Under the pieces are notes generated by a model. That model was not told where the DNA came from. It did not search any database and was given only the letters and a program-made list of their open reading frames with translations. Source: Botryococcus braunii (lineage: Eukaryota; Chlorophyta; Trebouxiophyceae). Taken from it: a DNA stretch of 15,000 nt. Each line of letters opens with the position of its first letter. The stretch's first letter is position 1. Positions 1 through 8,671 of the stretch are shown one piece after another. The position numbers and the translations under genes are program-made. The DNA lies in NCBI GenBank assembly GCA_002005505.1, contig KV908389.1, positions 539,422 through 554,421 of the forward strand. Direction: 5' to 3'.

Positions 1-100
1 AAGGGTGACGTTCTCGACTTGGAATTCCAAAGGCACCACACGCCACTCCAAAACACACATTCACTTGCACAAGGTTGGCATGACTGGTGCCGTCACGCAC
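1..100 (-). other. Intron start of the proline-rich gene
   Basis: Downstream of the donor at 100 (GTGCGTGACG) the minus-strand frame stops within about 15 codons. No second exon can be recognised before the window ends, so this is read as the 5' part of an intron. Confidence 0.4.
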
Positions 101-549
101 CGGTGGACGTCGAGAACAGCCTGTATATCTTCTTCCTGTTCTCTTAGGACTTCACGCATAGCAGTGGCCTCAATCTCCATATCCGCACTACGCAACTGCA
201 CAGCGGTCTCCGGAAACCCACGGTTTCGCAGGGGAGGGGGGCCGGGGGGCCCTGGAGGGCCAGGAGGACCAGGTGGTTGTAGAGCCCCAGGCCTTACAGG
301 TGGCGCTGGTGGCAGCACTGCAGGTTCCCCGACAAGACCAGGCCTTGCAGGCGGTGGTGGTGGGGCACCGGAGTACCCTGGATGACCAATCTGTGGGGGT
401 TTAGATGGGAGCGGAAGCTGAGCCAGCTTTTGATTAGATTCTTGACTATGTGGAGCCTGCTGTGGGGGTGGTGGTGGGACCCCTATGGTGGAGTTCCCCT
501 GAGAGGTCATCCAAGCAGGTAATGTCATTTCCCTGCCGCGTCCAGCCAT
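101..549 (-). CDS. Proline-rich protein, 5' coding exon (partial gene)
   Basis: Seen: ATG at 549 is the first ATG after an in-frame TGA at 600-598 and has a good context (CAGCATGG). The open frame runs 149 codons plus 2 nt to a strong donor (CCG|GTGCGT) at 101/100; the rest of the gene lies beyond the left edge. The protein starts MAGRGREMTLPAWMTSQG. A proline-rich stretch follows (residues 24-107), with PPPPP runs at 25-29 and 63-67 and a PPG-type repeat at 92-106. A charged, probably helical segment (MEIEATAMREVLREQEED) closes the exon. Inference: the proline runs could bind WW, SH3 or EVH1 domains. The GRGR...LPAWMT start reminds me of some RNA-processing proteins, but I cannot name the family. 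The frame stays open a few codons past the donor, so retention of this short end cannot be excluded. Sequence just upstream (CTCTACTCTCAG) could also be an acceptor, so a 5' UTR intron is possible. Confidence 0.6.
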
Positions 550-1392
550 GCTGAGAGTAGAGGCGCCTTCAACAGCTTTGACACCGAAGAAGAGGGCTCA
601 ACTGCTTCTGCCTGCACAAACAGTTTCAGTTGTCAGGGGCTCCCTGTGAAGCAGACAAAATTTAAGAAAGCTGCCAGGACCTCCACATGCAAACTCGTAA
701 GATAAGATTAAAAGGGCGCATAAAAACTTTCAGAATTGCAGAAGTAGTGCAATGCCAGGCCTGTGAGAAGCCCTAGCATAATACAGCATCCAGGCGGGAT
801 GCAACATCTGCTCTTCTTTATTGAAAATTAGCTTACGTCCTCTACAAAAACAATTAAATTATATGAAAAACCCTCTGGTAAGAAAGAAAATACTCGAAGT
901 GCAGAGATAGAAGACACTGACCACCCGGATCCAAGTTGCTGGATGTCGGGTATTTCCTGCCACAGCTTCGACAAGACGACCAAAAAGGAAGTTTTAAAAC
1001 GAAACTAGCTGCACGTAGTACTGCGTTTGCTGTAGAAATGTGGCAGCTCGCAAAAGTCGTGTAGATCCGGGAAGAACATGTGAGACCTCAGAACTTACTT
1101 ATGAACGCATGGTCTTCGGCCGGTCTACCACCACCCGTACTTTCAAATAAACAAAAAACATTTGGTTGCCTACATTATGACATGTCCATCATGGAGTCGG
1201 CCGTCCGCGTGTCGTTACAGCCTGTCGAGGTCCGGGATCACCTGCTGGCCCCAGCAGTGCTGGGGAATCCCCAGTGGGGATCCAGGCAAGCCGGCTGATG
1301 TAAAGGGGGGAACCGTGTTTCAAGCCATGTGCTGGGCCAGCAGTGCTAGATGGCGAACACCTGCCAGTTGCACCTTGGCGTGCAATTTGAAA

Positions 1393-1535
1393 AGAGGGAG
1401 ATTCACCTGAGATGCATCGTACCAATAAATCAAACTCATCACTTATAATTTTCAATCTGCTCTAGAGGGAGATTCACCTGAGATGCATCGTACCAATAAA
1501 TCAAACTCATCACTTTATAATTTTCAATCTGCTGT
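1393..1535. repeat. 71-72 bp tandem duplication, two copies
   Basis: Unit 1 (1393-1463) and unit 2 (1464-1535) are nearly identical. Both begin AGAGGGAGATTCACCTGAGA and end near TTTCAATCTGCT. They differ mainly by one extra T in the CACTTATAA run of unit 2 and one base near the end. AGAGGAGAT at about 1536 may be the start of a third, truncated unit. On the minus strand each unit carries CATCTCAG|GTGAAT, a good donor-like sequence. Confidence 0.9.
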
Positions 1536-2183
1536 AGAGGAGATCTCCTCCTTCCTCCTCGTCTCATTCATATGCTTGACGGCCAGCAATTCATATGCTT
1601 GAGGTCCCACAGGCCGGCTGGCCAAAAAGACATTGATGAACAGGGAAGGAGGTTCTACATCCAGAATCATGATGCTGCAGCCACTCTGTTAAGGATGACT
1701 ATTGAAATGTCTGAAACCCACACTAAGAAAGGAATGCACCTGCCCCATAAAGTAGGCACTAAATCTGTCACCATAAACCGAGCAACCCCTCATTGGCATG
1801 GGTGATCTGTACTTAGCATCCTCCTCCTTTTCATCCGCGGATGCGGCCGCATCCTCTCTCACAGGACAGGACAGCACCCCTTACCTGTGTCATTAGGAGC
1901 CCAAACAATCTGCCCCGCCAGCGGTGCTTTCATTGCACTTACAGAGTTGTTCCGAGATTGCCTTGTTTTGCAAAATGCAGTTTGCTTCACTGCATTTTTA
2001 ACCGCACAATCAATGTTGAACTACTGCCTGCTCGTGCAACATGGCTGCAGCAGCGGACTGATAAGCAGAATATCGGCCCAAGCCAGGTTGGAATGGTTCA
2101 AGCAAAACAATAATTTGCGTATTTGCATACTTGCAGTGTGCAATATAATATGGTTCGGACATACCAATTGTGTTTCGATGCTT

Positions 2184-2199
2184 GGGGGGGGGGGGGGGG
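2184..2199. repeat. G16 homopolymer
   Basis: An uninterrupted run of sixteen G. It creates glycine and proline runs in overlapping open frames, which should not be taken as genes. Confidence 0.95.
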
Positions 2200-2313
2200 T
2201 GACGCGTATGCATGTTGTCCCATTCAATTACCCTATGAACAGTGAGGCTTCTAGTATCATTCGTTGGCTACTAGATGTCCCGCCAGCCAGCAGAGCTGTG
2301 TCATGTACTCAAG

Positions 2314-2352
2314 TTTTTTTTTTTTTTTTTTTTTGGGGGGGGGGGAGGGGGG
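2314..2352. repeat. T21-G11 homopolymer junction
   Basis: Twenty-one T are followed directly by eleven G, one A and six G. The same T-run/G-run junction recurs at 8293-8318 and, on the minus strand, at 8930-8970. Confidence 0.95.
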
Positions 2353-2956
2353 CGATAGTTGGGGCAGGTGGCACCCCTTCAACAACATCCGAAATAGCAA
2401 GCTCGAAGCACTCTTAGCGTCGCAACTCATGATCACACAGCACCCAAAAACTGCACGGCATATGCTTGCCGCGTGTTGACCGGATTGCACAACTCCTAAG
2501 TATCTGCAGTTCTTAATGGAGACCTTGGAACTGGTATCCGGCCATGCAAAGGCCTCGAGCACATTGAGAAATCAAACTCATGTTCAACATGCATTTTGAT
2601 GCCATCCTGGCACCCTGGCACACTTCAGAATTCAAATAACTTGAAATTCATGAGGTGTATTCGCCCAATATTCAGCATACGGCCCCTCATGATAATCAGA
2701 TCATTAGAAGGGAAACCCGTTGCCGGTTCCGGTTTTTACCGGCTCGTGTAGAAAACGTGACAAGAGAACTCCTTTTGAATACTACTCTCTTAGCACTTGC
2801 CAGCCCCCGCATTGCTGAGTGACACAGTTGAGATTGTCAGCCTCCGTATACAGATCATGTGCTTCAGAAGTGCTTGTAAAGGGTAGGACCTGCAGACACC
2901 TGTTGGCACCTCTGCGCATCTCTGCGTCCTACCGAGTCGGTGGAACCGTCCCAACG

Positions 2957-2976
2957 GGAGTCCCTCAGGGGACTCC
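2957..2976. repeat. Short perfect hairpin upstream of the VTT gene
   Basis: GGAGTCCC (2957-2964) pairs with GGGACTCC (2969-2976) around a 4-base loop. It lies about 125 bp before the VTT start codon and is probably in the 5' UTR or promoter. No function is known. Confidence 0.5.
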
Positions 2977-3099
2977 TCCGGGGAGCACATGCACGTGCAC
3001 TTCAGAGTCAGCTGAGGTGGACAGGCGATCGGTACGGGCATGATAGTACAAAATTGTCGGTGAGAGAACCTTCTTACGGCATTTTCCATGTAGAATGTG

Positions 3100-6000
3100 A
3101 TGTCTTCTCGAACTCAGAGAGTAGTACGCCTGGCTGTCGTAGTCGGGCTCCTGGCAGCTGCAGTTGCGCTCGCTTTCAAGTTGGGCATCAAGGACAAACT
3201 TCATGACGGCTTGAAATGGGTCGACAAACATAAGATACCTGGAGTAGGAGTAGTTATCGCATCGTATATCGTTGGCACATGTACGACTCAAGCATCATGT
3301 TCAGTGCTTCGTGCAAATTGAAGTACAAGGACATCGTGTTGTTCACGAGGAACGCATGTTTCGCAAAATTTGATAGGTAGAGTTCATGGAATATTTGCGC
3401 ATAATGATATTTAAATTCTGTAGCGTGCGATGGGAATTATTATCGACCGCGAGTCTTCAAGATGACGACTGTCCGTGTACGGCCGACGCATCCCCGGTGT
3501 TCCGTTGCGAACTAAGACAGTTGCTGTGGCCATAAGTCATGGATATCACTATTATTTAATTTGTTTCTAAGTTAAAAATTGGTGAGTTTTGGTTCACAGC
3601 CTTGCTTCTTCCAGAGTCCGCGCTGGCCTTGGGTGCTGGACTTGTATTCGGCTTATTCCCAGGAGTCTTGATCATATGGACTGCCGCCATGATAACCATT
3701 GGTGTTTGTTTCCACATTGGAAGGTAGGCATCATAGCATGTAGTGGACTTGGATAAATGTTATGCCAGGATGTCATCTCCCTGCCCCTCCCCCTACTGGC
3801 TGTTCCAATATCGAATTTGCTGCGGAAATGGCTTCATGTTGTAATGTCAGAATCTTATTATATGTAACATTTTATTATTTCCACAATCATAAGGTGGTAA
3901 TTCAATTACATGGAGGGTCTAATGTGGAGCATATAAGGTGTCTGAACCCTATATGCTCAGACACAATATATAGGGTGTCTGAACCCCATATAGCTAGTAG
4001 TGCTTCGGTGTTCACAAGGGTTCTAGGCTAGAACTTCTAGCACCAGCGTCATTACATTTATGGAGTAGCAATGCAGGGAACTCCATGCACATGGGGGGAA
4101 TTTGCGCTCATATGTTTTCAAGAAGGGGTTCCTTACTGTATTGCATCAGCATATGCATATGCCATATGGTTACAGTGAGTTTAGTATGTATGACATCATA
4201 CTTAAGTATGATCTATACGTATAGATCAGTCCATATACTACACAGTACCGTATATGCGTATATACGTATAATCAATACGCATCCGGTATATATACCGGAT
4301 GCGTGTTGATTTGTTGCTACTCCACGTAAGTCCCAGCGTGACCCCCATGTGGCATCATGTTCCTCATCCTCGTTTGTTGCTTTCATGCCCCAAGGCCCGC
4401 CACTCAACTACCAAACATTTTGCTCTGTCAATCTCTGGCAGAATCAACTAGCAACCCCAAGTTGCTAATCATGCATGTAAAGAAACATTCGCAAGGTATG
4501 CACCTACCCACTTTGATCTGACGTCGTTGTCAAATTAAAGTGGGTAGGTGCTAACAGCGCCACCGCCGGCAGAAAACTCGCATGCAAAGTCTCCATGAAT
4601 GTAGGATCCCCTATGCATGTATGTACATACCTAGCTAGGTATATACGTATAGCTATACCTATAGCTATAGGATCCTGCATTCGTGCATATGTAGCAAGTG
4701 AATTTTCAGCCGCCCGTGGGGCTGCTGTCAGAACTACATTTTTGCCATCTGTGTGCAGGAGGCTATAGGCTATAGGTGGTCAAGTTAGAAGGTTTGCCAA
4801 TGCTTACTCCGTTCAGGACAAGAGAAAAACTGCTCTGCTACGATCTAAACTTGTCTCTCTTCACTTCCTTATTATCTCTGCCCCACATATATATGTTTCC
4901 ATGTGACAGAATTGCTAGTGACTCAATGTGCGACCACATGGTGGGTCCGGACTTAAAACGCTGAAAATAGCCAACTGCCAGCCTGGCCAGCTGCTATTTA
5001 CAGAGGAATGACCCTGCGTAGAAGAGATCTACTTTGGGCTCCGGTTATGTGTTGGCTGGTGGGTAGCAGGCCTGGGAATGGAATCTCATGACATGCATGC
5101 ATAGGTGGCCAGGAAAATGTGAAGAAACCAAGAGATGTTAGTCTGAGCGCTCAAACATGCGCCCCATATGGCTAGTAGTTTATGGAAGTACGTACATGCG
5201 TTCAAAATTGTGGTACCATGTGGGAAGGGAAGTTTCCCTTGTGGCGGGGAGGGGTAGGCACCGCCTGGGAGGGAAAGAGAGGATCGGTTTCTTCCTTCCT
5301 TAACACGAGGAGGCCTCCCCCTAGGGGCGGAAGGGAAGGTAAGGGAAGGGAAGGGAAGGGAGAGGATTAGGGTATGGTGGAACAGAAGGGCAGTACATGT
5401 CCCTTAACACGGGGAGGGTTGGGAGGGTAATACAGGGAAATCCTTATCCTTCCTTCCCACCTTTGAAGGTTCCCTAATGCGATGGTTCCTTCAAAAGCAG
5501 CATAATGCGGGGAGGGGTGATAAAAAGCGTAAGGATAAGCAAGGTGCTTTTAACTCGAGGAGGGGTCGGAGGAGAGGGTAGGGAACGTCCGTGAAGGCGG
5601 GGAGGGGTGGGAGAGAAAGGCAGGGAGGGCTGCTTAAGGCGGGGAGAGCTGGCCACCATGGGATGGAATGAAAGGGGGGTAACCGTACCGGTGTACAGAT
5701 CTGAACCTTGCCAATACCTTTCATGGATTAAGAGTCCCTGTAAAACTCTGGTGGACTGCACGTCCTCTGGTCATGTGTACCTTGTTTCCGTTGCGTATTT
5801 GCAACCAAAATTGGTTTAAACCTCTGACTATGTATGCAACCATCCTCCGAGGATGCAAGGTTGCATCTTCAGCGTTGTGCGTCAAAAAGCTGTTTCAAGC
5901 CCCCCGCCCCCCCCCCCCCTCGCGGGGGGGAGGGGGGGGGGATTAAAGTTCCGGAGGGACTTTAATCCCGGGGTGATCACATCCCGGGGTCGTAACGTGT

Positions 6001-6435
6001 TGATGCGGATGGGTGTATAGATACGTGTTGGCGGACTGGGTAAAGGATGCAGCGAAGTCCAACAACATCTGGGATGCTATTGAGCTGGTGATGAGACGGC
6101 AGGGCTGGCAGATTGTGATTTTGCTCCACCTGGCCCCATTCGTGCCGTTCAACATCATGAACTATGTGATGGGGGCCACTGACATAGCCTTTTCCACCTA
6201 CTTGCTTGCTTCCGCCGTTGGCACCATCCCAGGTTGATTCCTTCGCTCTGGTGTCTGGTGCATTTTCACCCTCTTGAGTACTTCAAACCTGTACTGAACG
6301 AGTCAATTGATGCAAGATGGATACATATGCATGCCCCAAAGCAATTCTGCTCGGCATGCATGTATGGCACACCACACGCATGCGTTCACATCGCGTGCTT
6401 TTCATGACCACTACGCCCCTGCTGTAATTTTCTTT

Positions 6436-6476
<41 letters not shown>

Positions 6477-7736
6477 GATGAGTGACCAGGAACGTTGAGC
6501 ACTTAAATCTATTCATAATAGTTAAAAATGGCCGGGCATTGTCCATAAACTACGGCACATTGTGGTGACTTGTCCCTGCCATTTCTAACTACTTATCATT
6601 ATATGTAATGATAAGTAGTCAGAAATGGCAGGGACATGTCACCACAATATGTTTACGTGATCAACGATTATGGTCGCCCTTTTAAATTCAACGCATGGCA
6701 ACACATCAATGTGGTGTCATGACAAGCAAGCTTGTCCCTGCCTACTTATGCCCCTGCCTACGCTTCTCACTGTCCCTTCCACCTGACTCCTGAACGTGCT
6801 GCACGTCATTGTGAACATTTTTGAATCTCCTAAACTTTACTAATATCGGAAATAGTAAAAGTATACATCATATGACACAAATGTACTTAACAGTAGCATA
6901 TCACTGTATCAAGTATATGATTATAGTGAGACAGAGATAGTGCTGCTTCGCTGATGATCTGAGAAAATCCCCTTTACTTGCAAGTATAGGGGATTGCTTC
7001 TAAAATATCAAACTGACGAGAGGTCTAGAGATGATTTCGCCGTTCATGGTCAACGGTTCTGGTCAATGTTGTCAGGGCGATTTGATGACTGGGTGTAAAC
7101 GTGTGTCCATGCTCAACAGGTATAATGGGCTTTGTGTACCTTGGCAGCATCGCCGCAGACCTGCCATCCATCATCCACGGTGACGTGGGCCCTAGCCGCG
7201 CCTGGCAGATTGTGATCATCACAGCCTCTGTGCTCTTCACGCTCGCGGCATTGGGCCTCCTCACCTTCTACGCGAAGAGGGAGCTGGAGCGGCAACTGCA
7301 TGAAAAGCATGTTGAAGACGATCCAGAGTCACGTGATCCAGGGCCGAGTGCATGGCCGCATGAGGGTCAGTTTGGCAGTAGCGCGGTTGCATCCAGCTAC
7401 TCCGGTGGTGCCCATGGTACCCATGTGCCCCGACGTAGTGCAACTCCAGCAGAAGTACTGAGGCAGCACCCACGTGAGCAGGACGGCCTGTTACGTGGCG
7501 AGACCCCCAAGACGAAGCCTCGTGACGTGCCCTCGTCCCGCCTGGATGTGGGTTTGGATGAACCCTCAGAAATTGAATCCCAGGAAGGAGGGGACCTTGT
7601 GGGAAGCCTGAGAAAACCGCTGCTGAGCATGAGCCTCAGGCACGACGAACTTACTGAACGCGTACAGGCAGCACACTGGGAGGATGGCAAGGCGGGGCAT
7701 TCCCATCTACGAATAAAGCTTCCGTCGAGCTCGTGA
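3100..7736 (+). CDS. VTT-domain (TVP38/TMEM64/DedA-like) membrane protein, four exons
   Basis: Proposed CDS: join(3100..3280, 3600..3723, 6021..6232, 7120..7736), 1134 nt, 377 aa, ending TGA. Splices: CAT|GTACGA...TTCACAG|CC (phase 1), GGAAG|GTAGGC...TGTATAG|A (phase 2), CCCAG|GTTGAT...CAACAG|GT (phase 1). An N-terminal membrane segment spans about residues 9-27. The VTT core spans 60-185: LALGAGLVFG at about 69-78, IGR at 100-102, the re-entrant-loop region LAPFVPFNIMNY at 139-150, and VGTIPG at 168-173. A last membrane segment is at 200-223. The tail (224-377) is long, charged and rich in S, P, R and E, with a KPLL dileucine near the end. Known: VTT proteins sit in endomembranes, and TMEM41B and VMP1 scramble lipids; algal TVP38-like members are uncharacterised. 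Odd points: His138 replaces the usual Arg before L-x-P, PES replaces PGS, and the Gly-rich helix has lost glycines. The start is ATG at 3100; the GTG just before it is irrelevant. Intron 1 has the least canonical donor. Confidence 0.85.
3281..3599 (+). other. VTT gene (plus strand) intron 1
   Basis: A 319-bp phase-1 intron between Thr60 and the VTT core. The donor GTACGA is modest and the acceptor TTGGTTCACAG is good. A second AG (CTTCCAG, 3613) lies further on but would break the frame match with the paralogue. No repeat structure stands out. Confidence 0.75.
3928..3990. repeat. Nested hairpins with repeated GGTGTCTGAACCC motif
   Basis: GAGCATATA (3928-3936) pairs with TATATGCTC (3950-3958). 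GTGTCTGA (3938-3945) pairs with TCAGACAC (3957-3964), so two hairpins overlap. The motif GTGTCTGAACCC(T/C)ATAT is then repeated directly at about 3975. Confidence 0.7.
4191..4310. repeat. Cluster of perfect palindromes
   Basis: In order: CATACTTAAGTATG (14 bp), GATCTATACGTATAGATC (18 bp), TATACGTATA (4261-4270), and a 28-bp perfect palindrome at 4277-4304 centred on GGTATA|TATACC. The last extends to 40 bp (4271-4310) with one mismatched pair. All are spacer-free, so they could extrude as cruciforms. Confidence 0.9.
4500..4551. repeat. Inverted repeat, 15-bp perfect arms
   Basis: GCACCTACCCACTTT (4500-4514) pairs exactly with AAAGTGGGTAGGTGC (4537-4551) across a 22-bp spacer. It abuts the larger foldback on its right. 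Confidence 0.9.
4552..4730. repeat. Imperfect foldback (MITE-like) element with stacked palindromes
   Basis: The outer arms, AGCGCCACCGCCGGCAGAAAA (4556-4576) and its partner TTTTCAGCCGCCCGTGGGGCT (4703-4723), pair at about 17 of 21 positions. The inner arms GAATGTAGGATCC (4597-4609) and GGATCCTGCATTC (4670-4682) pair with one mismatch. The middle is a chain of touching perfect palindromes: GTATGTACATAC (4619-4630), TACCTAGCTAGGTA (4628-4641), TATACGTATA (4642-4651), GTATAGCTATAC (4647-4658) and CCTATAGCTATAGG (4658-4671). This is typical of a non-autonomous foldback DNA element. No target-site duplication could be fixed by eye. Confidence 0.65.
5221..5660 (+). repeat. G-rich degenerate minisatellite
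   Basis: About seven irregularly spaced copies of a core like TTAAnGCGGGGAGGGGTGGGAG, for example at 5244, 5301, 5404, 5502, 5551, 5594 and 5633. They are mixed with a GGGAA array (about 5330-5362). The G-runs lie on the transcribed gene's sense strand and could form G-quadruplexes in the pre-mRNA. Open frames here on either strand follow the repeat and are not genes. Confidence 0.75.
5834..5866. repeat. Nested hairpin
   Basis: ATGCAACC (5834-5841) pairs with GGTTGCAT (5859-5866). Inside, CATCCTC and GAGGATG (5841-5855) form a second stem around one base. Confidence 0.75.
5900..5968. repeat. C-run/G-run hairpin followed by a 10-bp-arm hairpin
   Basis: A C-rich run (5900-5919, one G) faces a G-rich run (5924-5940, one A) around TCGC and can fold into a very GC-rich stem. 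Directly next, GGATTAAAGT (5940-5949) pairs exactly with ACTTTAATCC (5959-5968). Both end about 50 bp before the exon 3 acceptor, so they may hinder splicing or sequencing. Confidence 0.85.
6430..6477. repeat. T-rich tract ending in T35
   Basis: TTTTCTTTTC is followed by about 35 uninterrupted T and then GG, inside intron 3 of the plus-strand VTT gene. Confidence 0.95.
6559..6648. repeat. 90-bp near-perfect hairpin (foldback element)
   Basis: The left arm 6559-6601 and right arm 6606-6648 are 43 bp each, differ at only two positions and enclose the 4-base loop TATG. The arms share the core GTCCCTGCCATTTCT. It lies inside intron 3, so the transcript can form a long stem. It may be a short MITE, and a small-RNA precursor is possible; nothing here decides between them. 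Confidence 0.9.
6966..6995. repeat. 30-bp palindrome with one mismatched pair
   Basis: AATCCCCTTTACTTG (6966-6980) is followed directly by CAAGTATAGGGGATT (6981-6995). The arms are complementary except for one position. Confidence 0.85.
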
Positions 7737-8040
7737 CGCACGCCTACCATGTGTGGTGGAGTGCCCTAGTGACGAGTATGCTGCGGGAACAACGGCTAGA
7801 AGAAGAGTCGGTCAAATTAGGGATGCACTTCGCATCGCAACACCCATGGAGATCAGCATTAATTTGTGGTTGCCACTCTAGACCCCCGCGCCCACTGCAA
7901 CTTTTGTGCTCATGTGCAATCCCACATCCAGAATTTACGAGCAGCATAACTTCTCCATTCAACCAATGCGAGGCGCAAATACATACCGACACTCTTAGAA
8001 ATAATGCAGTTAAATGCCGATCTGGAAGGTTCTGCTAGTG

Positions 8041-8140
8041 GTAGCAAACTTCTGCCCACCCACATCTCTAATGTACAAATAATAGAAGTCTGCAACTGGT
8101 ACCGTTAATAATGTACAAAACAGAAGTTTGCAATGGTACC
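8041..8140. repeat. Two-copy direct repeat plus inverted repeat
   Basis: TAATGTACAAA...AGAAGTCTGCAACTGGTACC (8069-8103) recurs, slightly shortened, at 8109-8140. In addition GCAAACTTCTG (8044-8054) is the exact inverse of CAGAAGTTTGC (8121-8131). Confidence 0.8.
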
Positions 8141-8292
8141 ATGTCTAAGAAATTCGTCAAAATTGAACAGCGGTCTCTCATTGCTGTAGTTATGGCAAAA
8201 GCGATTGTCAGCATTGGGAAACCAATGGGTTCAGTTCCCATATTTCCATTTTTGTCTCGCTGTTTGTCTTCCTGTCGCCCCCCCTCTTGCTA

Positions 8293-8318
8293 TTTTTTTT
8301 TTGGGGGGGGGGGGGGGG
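8293..8318. repeat. T10-G16 junction flanked by CTTGCT direct repeats
   Basis: A, ten T and sixteen G lie between CTTGCT (8286-8291) and CTTGCT (8319-8324), as if the homopolymer block had been inserted with a 6-bp target duplication. Chance is not excluded. Confidence 0.8.
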
Positions 8319-8671
8319 CTTGCTTTATCAAATCATTACTGAAGATGGTACCGGGCACGGCACTAACCACTAAAGTTCCTGGTGTAGATTAAAAACATTC
8401 TAGAACACATGCTTGCCTGACACCCTGACAGTACATTAAAAAATTAAGGAGGAAATTATTCTCCACAAATTGCAGAATGCGGACGAGTTTCAGCCTAACA
8501 GAGGCTGCTGGGTAGCAGGGGCGTGGGAGCTCGATGGAGGTGGACTCTCCTCATCATCTGTTAGGGACCCAAAGTCTTCTGCAACATGACGCTCCCTCTC
8601 CATCTTCCTTCACTCCCCCCAAAACTGGAGCCACTCAGCCCTGCATGAATCCAGTGCAGGGAAAATATGGT

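Larger units (their letters stand above)
550..3099. other. Head-to-head intergenic region
   Basis: This 2.55-kb stretch separates the ATG of the minus-strand proline-rich gene (549) from the ATG of the plus-strand VTT gene (3100), so it should hold both promoters and 5' UTRs. I see no convincing gene in it. It holds a 71-bp tandem duplication (1393-1535), a G16 run (2184-2199), a T21-G11 junction (2314-2352) and a small hairpin (2957-2976). Open frames across 1887-2417 run through homopolymers and show no domain. No TATA box or other core promoter element can be placed with confidence. Confidence 0.5.
3724..6020 (+). other. VTT gene (plus strand) intron 2, palindrome-rich, 2.3 kb
   Basis: A phase-2 intron inserted in the Arg102 codon (AG|A). 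It is absent from the paralogous gene at 9103-10870, where the same 336 coding nucleotides are one exon. It contains hairpins near 3928-3964, palindromes at 4191-4310, an imperfect foldback at 4500-4730, a G-rich minisatellite at 5221-5660, and hairpins at 5834-5866 and 5900-5968. CCCCATATRGCTAGTAGT occurs twice (3984 and 5162). No open frame in it resembles a transposase or reverse transcriptase. Confidence 0.8.
6233..7119 (+). other. VTT gene (plus strand) intron 3
   Basis: An 887-bp phase-1 intron between Pro172 and Gly173. Its position and phase match the last intron of the paralogue at 9103-10870. It holds a T35 run, a 90-bp near-perfect hairpin and a 30-bp palindrome. Confidence 0.8.

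Noticed and set aside
5..385. 126-codon plus-strand frame with Gly-Pro repeats
   Set aside because: It is the complement of the proline-rich minus-strand exon, which has the better start context, an in-frame upstream stop and a donor site.
1887..2417. 176-codon plus-strand open frame
   Set aside because: It passes through the G16 and T21-G11 runs (poly-Gly and poly-Phe), has no recognisable domain and no splice support.
2957..2976. Hairpin as a bacterial-type terminator
   Set aside because: There is no following T-run, and the spliced genes make this a eukaryotic context.
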